NCBI GenBank assembly: GCA_002709045.1
Contig: PAPJ01000009.1
Coordinates: 1 to 41,056 of the forward strand
Direction: 5' to 3'
DNA: 41,056 nt
DNA from: Planctomycetaceae bacterium
GTDB taxonomy: Bacteria > Planctomycetota > Planctomycetia > Pirellulales > Pirellulaceae
The position numbers were made by a program, and so were the translations under genes. The notes under the pieces were generated by a model. The model was not told where the DNA came from. It made no database searches and saw only the letters and a list, made by a program, of their open reading frames with translations. Shown here piece by piece: positions 33,914-41,056 of this stretch (position 1 is its first letter; each line of letters opens with the position of its first letter).

Positions 33914-34630
33914 TTATCCTGAAGCCAACGCAATTGCTTCTGCAAGATTGATGACACCATCATAAAGGCTACGTCCGATGATGGCACCGTCCAGCCCGGC
34001 ATCGCGCAGTTTTTTCACGTCTTCCAATGTGGTTACTCCTCCCGATGCAATAACGGGAATCGATGTCGCTTGTTTCATTTCTGACATGCCGCTGATATTC
34101 GCGCCCTGCATCATCCCGTCTCGGGAGATGTCGGTATAGATAATAGCGGCTACTGGCTGATTGTCGAATTGACGGGCTAGGCTAATAGCAGTTGTTTCGC
34201 TGGTCTCTAACCAGCCGTCGGTCGCCACCATGCCTTCGCGGGCGTCGATTCCCAGAGCCAGTTTGTGCGGGAACTTCTCTACCATCGATGAGAACCAGTC
34301 CGGTTCTTTCAAGGCCTTCGTCCCAATAATAAGACGACTTACGCCAAGCCCCAGTAATAATTCGATCGTTGATTGCTCACGAACCCCGCCGCCGAGTTGA
34401 CAGGGGACATCGATGGTATTGACGATTGTTCTTACCGCATCCTGATTGATCCAAAGACCATCCCGGGCTCCATCCAGATCCACAAGGTGCATGCATTCAG
34501 CACCTTGGTTAGACCACTGTCGTGCCATCGCCCCGGGATCATCACCGAAGACGGTTTCCTGATTGTAATCACCCTGTTTGAGGCGGACACAATTGCCTCC
34601 TCGCAGATCAATGGCTGGCCAAATCTTCAT
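33914..34630 (-). CDS. hisA: ProFAR isomerase (histidine biosynthesis)
   Basis: 1-(5-phosphoribosyl)-5-[(5-phosphoribosylamino)methylideneamino]imidazole-4-carboxamide isomerase, an Amadori rearrangement in the histidine pathway. It has 238 residues in a (beta/alpha)8 barrel. The acid/base Asp8 is in WPAIDLRGG and Asp129 in LGIDAREG; phosphate-binding GGGVR (80-84), YTDISRDG (165-172) and ASGGVT (195-200) are present. It follows hisH by 42 bases on the same strand, forming a two-gene operon. hisF, the synthase partner of HisH, is not in this window. Confidence 0.96.
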   Translation of the reverse strand: MKIWPAIDLRGGNCVRLKQGDYNQETVFGDDPGAMARQWSNQGAECMHLVDLDGARDGLWINQDAVRTIVNTIDVPCQLGGGVREQSTIELLLGLGVSRLIIGTKALKEPDWFSSMVEKFPHKLALGIDAREGMVATDGWLETSETTAISLARQFDNQPVAAIIYTDISRDGMMQGANISGMSEMKQATSIPVIASGGVTTLEDVKKLRDAGLDGAIIGRSLYDGVINLAEAIALASG

Positions 34631-34672
34631 TGCAGTATCTTTCGTGTTATTGATGCACAGATGAAAAGGAGA

Positions 34673-35278
34673 TTAGAGGGAACCAAAATTCTTTAGTATC
34701 TGGATACCGGCTGCCTGGCTCTTTTCCGGATGGAATTGAGTGGCAAAGAGATTGTTTTTCCAGATCATTGCACAGAATTCACCATCGTAGTCGCTGGTTA
34801 CAGCAATCACATCGTCGTTTGCCGGAGCCACATAATACGAGTGCACAAAGTAAAAGTGAGTACCAAACTCGATGCCGTTCAGAATAGGTGCATCGCGCAC
34901 AATGTTAGCCTGATTCCACCCCATATGAGGAACTTTGAAGCCTCTCTGAACATCAAACCGCTTTACTTCTCCGGGAATAATTCCCAACCCTGCGAATTCT
35001 CCCCCCTCATAACTTATGTCAAATAGAAGCTGGAGTCCCAGGCAGATACCAAGGAAAGGTTTTTCAGCCTGAATAACATCCTCAATCGGATTTACCAAAT
35101 CTCTACGATGTAGTTCAGCAATTGCATCTTCAAATGCACCCACACCGGGGAGCACAACTTTATCAGCCGAGGCAACGGTTCGCGGATTACTTGTGATCGT
35201 CGCTTCAAAGCCGGCCTTTTCAAAGGCCTTTTGAACACTACGAAGGTTACCCATCTGGTAATCGATGATGGCGATCAT
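34673..35278 (-). CDS. hisH: Imidazole glycerol phosphate synthase, glutaminase subunit
   Basis: A class I glutamine amidotransferase that supplies ammonia to HisF in histidine biosynthesis. From the ATG at 35278 it has 201 residues, starting with the conserved MIAIIDYQMGNL. An in-frame GTG at 35293 would add five residues with no family support. The catalytic Cys79 is in LGICLGLQLLF, and the His183-Glu185 pair in QFHPEKSQ. It is the first gene of a hisH-hisA unit, with a promoter candidate just upstream. Confidence 0.96.
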   Translation of the reverse strand: MIAIIDYQMGNLRSVQKAFEKAGFEATITSNPRTVASADKVVLPGVGAFEDAIAELHRRDLVNPIEDVIQAEKPFLGICLGLQLLFDISYEGGEFAGLGIIPGEVKRFDVQRGFKVPHMGWNQANIVRDAPILNGIEFGTHFYFVHSYYVAPANDDVIAVTSDYDGEFCAMIWKNNLFATQFHPEKSQAAGIQILKNFGSL

Positions 35279-35319
35279 TCTTAGGAATCCCACTAGGTTA
35301 GTTGGGTTAGTAAGCTCTT

Positions 35320-35346
35320 ATTGTAAGCCAAACATTTAAGTGTCAA
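35320..35346 (-). promoter_or_regulatory. Candidate sigma-70-type promoter of hisH-hisA
   Basis: On the minus strand, a perfect TTGACA (35341-35346) is followed after 15 bases by TACAAT (35320-35325), a five-of-six match to the -10 box. Transcription would start some 35 bases before hisH. The spacer is two bases short of optimal. Confidence 0.5.
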
Positions 35347-35404
35347 AACCGGTTGGTTGCAGCCCATTTTTCAGGAATGCAGTTTTCTATACTGAGAGCG
35401 TTAG

Positions 35405-38002
35405 TCAACGCCGGTAACGAAGAACGGAGAATCCGAGGCAGCAGCATAAAATCAACCAACTGACACCGCTAAGTGCCAGTCCGAAAACGAATGCATCAGG
35501 ACGATAAATAAGATCGATCACCTGTTCGCCTTTTTTAAGCATCACACCCTGCATGACTCGATTTGCCCGCAGCAGTGGTGTCGGCTGAGCAAACGTATTG
35601 TTGAACCTCCAAACATGAGCCAGCCAGCCGTCAGCATATCCCTGATTAATAATCAACGGACCATCCTCTTCTTTAAAAACTCTGATTCTTACAAACCCGG
35701 GTTCGAATGTTTCCAGTTGAATACGGTCATGGGAAACTGAGATCGGAGCGGAACTGTTTTTTAATGAGTCTGATTCGAGAATGGATAGATTCTGGAAATC
35801 TGCGATGATTCCATTAGGATAAAATATTTCTTCAGTAAATTGATTGAGTTGTGCCGGTGTACCGTTTCTGAATGGATCGCGGATCTTCCAGTTAGCAACT
35901 GTCCAGACAAACGGCGCCGGATCCAATGTCGCAGTGATCGCAACGTCTTCGATTTTAGTAGTGCTGGTTAACGATTTATCATGTCGAGGATAGAAGCCCG
36001 CTGGTCCGATAATATGACTGGCACCAAGCAGAGCAAGCCCGTCTGCATCGGGCTCTCGAATACGATCGTTTCTTGTGCGACCATGCTTTCTCAGGACGTG
36101 TAATACTGAATCATAATTAGCATCGGAAATACTGGCATTTGTATCTAACAGTTGAGTGTGACTCAACAGATGCATACGAGGTCGTAGCGATTGCCTGTCC
36201 CACTTAAGGGCATCCTGCTGGCGCTGAGCAGAACTTTCTTTGGCAAAGGAAGGGGGGTTCCAACGTGACATTCGTGCACGGTAGATTCTAGAGGGTGTTT
36301 TTTTAGTTGTATCTCTCACGCGCTGTTCAATCGGACTTAATGAATCCCAGTAAAACGCAGGTGCTGATGAAAAGATCCAGGCATTGGCTATCAATAGATC
36401 ACAAGCCAAGATTGCTAATATGAGGGTTGTTGTAATTGCCTTTTGTCGGAGTAGTTTTGTTGTAAGTATAAAGCCCATTATGATTAGTAGTGGTTGGCAG
36501 GCAGCAAAGAAGAAATCTCGTTTGACTCCGGCACTGACTGCCGGTCCCAAGAAGGAATCAGGGGGCGTTTGTTCCAGATTCTTGGTTAATATTTGACCGA
36601 TTAATGGATAACACGTCAGTAATACAGCGCAGAGACCAGCCATGGACCAACTGAAGATAGTTTTTCGTCGCTGAGATTCCGTCCCCTTATCGTCCAGACC
36701 GATTCCGGCCAGAACTGCAATTAGCAGGCTGGCTATAACAAACCATTTGGCAGGGTAACGGAATTGGATATAACCCGGCACAAGGTTACAAAGAAACCAG
36801 TAAACGCCGCCTGTTTCTGAGGCGACAGGTTTTGCCCCGCTGAGGGCGGTGATGATCCATCCGATCCCAAAGCTTCCCAGAGAAGCAAGGATGGTGAAAA
36901 GTGTTAAACGGCTGAGTTGCTTATGTTTAGCATTTTTACCGAGGCCAAAGATACTCAAAGCGAACAGTAACGGTAGTATTCCCTGATAGATGCCGGGATA
37001 CCAGGTGCGAGGATTGTCTTTAAAGAGAAATGTCCAACGATGTCGTTGTGGATAGAGTGTACCGGTGACATTGGGTAGGGCCAGTTCGGCCAGTTGCCAC
37101 GGTGCCAGAGAAAACTGATAGAGTTGGCCATGGTGTTCCGCGGTTGAGCCTCCCTGAAAGATGTTGCTTGGAAGATCATTTCCTCCAGCCCGGTCCGTGA
37201 TCCATTCGAAAGTCGACCGTGAAGCAGACCGCATGTTTCGGTCGGCATTTTTACTCCATTGATAGGTAGGCATGATTTGAATCGCAGCCAGCCCGAACAT
37301 AATAGTGCCGGCAATCACGATGCGTTTAAGGACTCTTAGTTTAGGGACCTTCGTGGATGGACTTTTACCGTAATTGGTTTTGCCGGCGAAAATATAGAAC
37401 AAGGGGGTTAGCAGCAAGACATGCAATGCCATTTGCGGTTCTCCACCCAGTATCATTAACGCAAGCGTTACGGCCAGATAGGCGATGGATTTCCGGCACC
37501 GCTGCTTTTCAATTAGATCTAATAGTAGACAGAGTGCTAATGGCAGCCAAGCCGCCGACACGAGATAGATCGTGTTGGAGTGCTGAGTGAGAACGGCACC
37601 ACCCATACAAAAAGAGAGGCTGGCCAATACGGCACCCGATGGTGATGCATTCCAGCGTCGAGCCAGATAGTAAGTGTTTAAACCGGCTAAGAGAATATGC
37701 GTAGTGAGATAGAGCAGTATGCAATTAGCAAAACTCAGTGGTAGCCAGAAAAGTATTTTACCCGGATAGAAAACACTAGTGCTTGAGTCTGCCGCAAAGG
37801 GCCGCCCTAGGTCGTCCAAAGGGCTCCAGAGTGGAACGGTTGCCTGTTGCCATAGTTCATGTTCGAAATGAAATGATGGATAGTAGAAATGTCCTGCATC
37901 TCTGAATACGGGAAGTTGCCCATGAATCCATAAGGGGGCGACCAAAGCTGTGACTGTCAGCAGAGGGATAATCAGGAGTACTGATAGTCTAGTGCGATCC
38001 AC
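35405..38002 (-). CDS. YfhO-like large membrane protein
   Basis: A protein of 865 residues with about a dozen membrane helices in the first 560 residues, then a long beta-rich extracytoplasmic domain (about 575-835) and a final helix (about 840-862). The N-terminal loop with GHFYYPSFHFEHELW and LWSPLDDLGRPF matches the YfhO family and other GT-C-fold glycosyltransferase-like proteins, in which acidic residues of the first loop are thought to act at the active site. It may transfer a sugar from a lipid carrier to the cell envelope; the substrate is unknown. It lies downstream of the ATP synthase genes on the same strand but is separated by a strong terminator. Confidence 0.8.
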   Translation of the reverse strand: MDRTRLSVLLIIPLLTVTALVAPLWIHGQLPVFRDAGHFYYPSFHFEHELWQQATVPLWSPLDDLGRPFAADSSTSVFYPGKILFWLPLSFANCILLYLTTHILLAGLNTYYLARRWNASPSGAVLASLSFCMGGAVLTQHSNTIYLVSAAWLPLALCLLLDLIEKQRCRKSIAYLAVTLALMILGGEPQMALHVLLLTPLFYIFAGKTNYGKSPSTKVPKLRVLKRIVIAGTIMFGLAAIQIMPTYQWSKNADRNMRSASRSTFEWITDRAGGNDLPSNIFQGGSTAEHHGQLYQFSLAPWQLAELALPNVTGTLYPQRHRWTFLFKDNPRTWYPGIYQGILPLLFALSIFGLGKNAKHKQLSRLTLFTILASLGSFGIGWIITALSGAKPVASETGGVYWFLCNLVPGYIQFRYPAKWFVIASLLIAVLAGIGLDDKGTESQRRKTIFSWSMAGLCAVLLTCYPLIGQILTKNLEQTPPDSFLGPAVSAGVKRDFFFAACQPLLIIMGFILTTKLLRQKAITTTLILAILACDLLIANAWIFSSAPAFYWDSLSPIEQRVRDTTKKTPSRIYRARMSRWNPPSFAKESSAQRQQDALKWDRQSLRPRMHLLSHTQLLDTNASISDANYDSVLHVLRKHGRTRNDRIREPDADGLALLGASHIIGPAGFYPRHDKSLTSTTKIEDVAITATLDPAPFVWTVANWKIRDPFRNGTPAQLNQFTEEIFYPNGIIADFQNLSILESDSLKNSSAPISVSHDRIQLETFEPGFVRIRVFKEEDGPLIINQGYADGWLAHVWRFNNTFAQPTPLLRANRVMQGVMLKKGEQVIDLIYRPDAFVFGLALSGVSWLILCCCLGFSVLRYRR

Positions 38003-38050
38003 GAGCGGTAAACCGGTAAACAGGTACTTGAGCAGCGAGATTACGATGCC

Positions 38051-38081
38051 AAAAAAAACAGGGTGTAGACTTTACACCCTG
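38051..38081 (-). terminator. Intrinsic terminator of the ATP synthase genes
   Basis: Read on the minus strand, CAGGGTGTA and TACACCCTG form a perfect 9-bp stem (38059-38067 with 38073-38081) around a five-base loop, followed by eight T residues (38058-38051). It begins 29 bases after the atpC stop. Confidence 0.92.
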
Positions 38082-38109
38082 CTATTATACAAATTAATTA
38101 AATAAACGA

Positions 38110-38502
38110 TTAAGAACGCTGAGCAACCCTTAATTGTGCACGAACAGCATCTACAGCACGTTCACGCAGATCGAGTTCTTCATCGTTGTTGCCAGGCATT
38201 GCCAGTGCATTACTAAGCTCTTCTTGTAAAGCACTCAGGTCAAGGTCTTCCACAGCGATAACACGGTTTGTCAGAATCGATACTTTATTATCCAGAACCT
38301 GAACAAAGCCTCCTTCGATATAGAAATGCGATCCGTCTTCAGTACCCTGAAGTTTCAATTCACCGTTACCCAGTCTTCCGATCATCGGAGCATGGTCAGC
38401 CATGACTCCTTTGTCACCATCAAACAGTGGCAGAGAAATAGCGGATACCTCTGTTTCAACAGCTGTTTCAGCAGGCGTTACAACGATACAGTTGATTGAC
38501 AT
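38110..38502 (-). CDS. atpC: ATP synthase F1 subunit epsilon
   Basis: Central-stalk subunit that couples rotation to catalysis and can inhibit ATP hydrolysis. The 130 residues include the N-terminal beta sandwich (about 1-85, with GDKGVMADHAPMIGRL and FYIEGGFVQV) and the C-terminal helical hairpin (about 90-130). It starts three bases after the beta subunit stop, so translation is probably coupled. Its ribosome binding site overlaps the last beta codons. It is the last gene of the operon. Confidence 0.96.
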   Translation of the reverse strand: MSINCIVVTPAETAVETEVSAISLPLFDGDKGVMADHAPMIGRLGNGELKLQGTEDGSHFYIEGGFVQVLDNKVSILTNRVIAVEDLDLSALQEELSNALAMPGNNDEELDLRERAVDAVRAQLRVAQRS

Positions 38503-38505
38503 GAA

Positions 38506-39972
<1,467 letters not shown>

Positions 39973-40009
39973 CTAATATATGGTGTTTAGTTGGTAATTT
40001 GATCAGTGG

Positions 40010-40885
40010 TTAACTTTTCAATGCTTCCACACCGCCAATGATTTCCATGATTTCGCCTGTAATCTGTGACTGGCGAGCACGGTTGTATGTCATCGACAGA
40101 TTTCGAATCATATCGTCTGCATTTTCAGTAGCACTCTTCATTGCCACCATTCGAGCGATTTGTTCACTGACCGCTGCATCAAGGAAGCACTTAAAGAGAT
40201 TAATACGGAAACTCATGGGAACCACTTCTTCCAGAATACTCTCGGCGGACGGGAAGAATTCAAAGTCGGCATCAATACCGATTTCATCCTCTGCCTCACC
40301 GACACTGCCAAGTGGCAATAGTGTTTCCACTACTGCAACCTGTTTCGAACTGGAGATGAACTTGGTATAAGCCACGTCCAGACGATCAAGGCGACCGGCA
40401 ATGAATTCATCAAGCAGTTGGTCTGCTATCGGTTTGATATCTTCAAAAAGTGGCTCGTCTTCAAATTGAGTGTAGGTATCATCCGCGGAATAATCCCGGA
40501 ACTCGAGGTTCGTGATTCCACGTTTACCGGAGACAATCAATTTTACATTTTCGTATGATTCGGACAGACTGTCGAACTGTCGCATTGTTTCACGGATAAT
40601 GTTACCGTTGTAACCTCCGCACAAACCTCGGTTTGAGGTCAGTACAATCAATGCCGCATTGTCGGTTGCAGTACGTTCCTCCAGCAGCGGATGCTGAACT
40701 TCAGTTCCGCTTTTAGCAAGACTAGCCACCACTTCGGTGATCCGTCTTGTATAGGAAGTTGCGGCAGTGGCTCGATCCATCGCTTTCTTGAATCGAGCAG
40801 TCGCAATCAGCTCCATCGTTCGCGTAATCTTTCGAATATTACGAACAGATTTTCTTCGCTTGTCTAATGCCCTGGCATTTGCCAT
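40010..40885 (-). CDS. atpG: ATP synthase F1 subunit gamma
   Basis: Central rotor shaft of F1. Its 291 residues start with the long helix (ARALDKRRKSVRNIRKITRTMELIA) and end with the conserved C-terminal helix (SMTYNRARQSQITGEIMEIIGGVEAL). The middle alpha/beta domain includes SNRGLCGGYN. An AGGAAA ribosome binding site lies ten bases or so before the start. It is 60 bases after the stop of the presumed alpha subunit gene. Confidence 0.97.
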   Translation of the reverse strand: MANARALDKRRKSVRNIRKITRTMELIATARFKKAMDRATAATSYTRRITEVVASLAKSGTEVQHPLLEERTATDNAALIVLTSNRGLCGGYNGNIIRETMRQFDSLSESYENVKLIVSGKRGITNLEFRDYSADDTYTQFEDEPLFEDIKPIADQLLDEFIAGRLDRLDVAYTKFISSSKQVAVVETLLPLGSVGEAEDEIGIDADFEFFPSAESILEEVVPMSFRINLFKCFLDAAVSEQIARMVAMKSATENADDMIRNLSMTYNRARQSQITGEIMEIIGGVEALKS

Positions 40886-40946
40886 AGGATGTTTCCTGTT
40901 ACGTTATTGGTTTAAGTAAAACCTTAAATCAACGACCGAAAAGTAA

Positions 40947-41056
40947 TTACTCTTCAGCGGCTTCTTCACCTTCTTCTGTAACTTCCTCTTCAGCTACTTC
41001 TTCAGCTACTTCTTCAGCTACTTCTTCAGCTACTTCTTCAGCTACTTCTTCAGCTA
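40947..41056 (-). CDS. atpA: Acidic, repetitive C-terminal end of the presumed ATP synthase alpha subunit (partial)
   Basis: The gene continues beyond the right edge; only the last 36 codons are visible. They encode a Glu/Ala/Val-rich tail, repeats of VAEE ending in EEVTEEGEEAAEE before the stop at 40947-40949. By operon order (alpha-gamma-beta-epsilon) this should be atpA. Alpha subunits do not normally end in such a tail, so either the subunit has an extension or a small acidic protein lies here. None of the folded part is visible, so identity rests on position. Confidence 0.55.
   Translation of the reverse strand, partial: AEEVAEEVAEEVAEEVAEEVAEEEVTEEGEEAAEE
40989..41056. repeat. 12-bp tandem repeat coding for VAEE
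   Basis: The unit TTCAGCTACTTC repeats from 40989 without a mismatch for five full copies and a partial sixth, and runs out of the window. The period is a multiple of three, so copy-number changes would keep the frame and only lengthen or shorten the acidic tail. Confidence 0.9.

Noticed and set aside
40989..41056. Tandem repeat as a possible CRISPR array
   Set aside because: The units are 12 bp, contiguous and without spacers, and they code for an acidic tail in frame.

Overview
The window looks like a stretch of chromosome from a planctomycete (Planctomycetota) with moderate GC content. This is inferred from gene content and not from a marker tree. The signs are a secreted sulfatase, two Gfo/Idh/MocA oxidoreductases (one with a twin-arginine leader), a sugar-isomerase-like TIM barrel, a secreted prolyl oligopeptidase, a leucine-rich-repeat protein, a YfhO-like giant membrane protein, a cyclase-fold protein with a CXXCH motif, frequent TTG starts, and weak or absent Shine-Dalgarno sequences at many genes. 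I see no rRNA, tRNA, CRISPR array, insertion sequence, phage gene or integrase. Coding density is high, and no gap between genes exceeds 300 bases.

Layout. Bases 1-1696 hold the 3' end of a large Ig-like/lectin-like surface protein, which shares a bidirectional terminator with xylA. Bases 1774-6084 (minus strand) hold xylA, a sulfatase, a short-chain dehydrogenase and a small membrane-anchored protein. Pyruvate kinase (plus) follows. Bases 7674-11859 (minus) form a tight three-gene unit: prolyl oligopeptidase, TIM-barrel isomerase, Gfo/Idh oxidoreductase. ComEC (plus) runs tail to tail into an ECF sigma factor (minus), with overlapping 3' ends. An exported Gfo/Idh oxidoreductase and a gamma-glutamyltransferase (minus) are followed by a divergent cyclase-like CXXCH protein.

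The central part is housekeeping. rpsO-pnp (19809-22536) ends at a clear terminator. Next comes a cytoplasmic histidine kinase, an NtrC-type regulator and mutL, all on plus and closely spaced. An LRR protein converges on mutL. Then come an aroD-aroE fusion and aroK (two adjacent genes covering three shikimate-pathway activities), an OmpA-like lipoprotein with an atypical prepilin peptidase (minus), a serine acetyltransferase (plus), hisH-hisA (minus), the YfhO-like protein (minus), and the F1 ATP synthase genes alpha(tail)-gamma-beta-epsilon (minus), which end at a strong terminator.

I found no convincing new multi-gene system. The best leads are single-gene oddities: the CXXCH motif in a cyclase-fold protein, a prepilin peptidase without its zinc cysteines, a repeated acidic tail on the presumed ATP synthase alpha subunit, an RGG-like tail on PNPase, and a sensorless kinase/NtrC pair in front of mutL.
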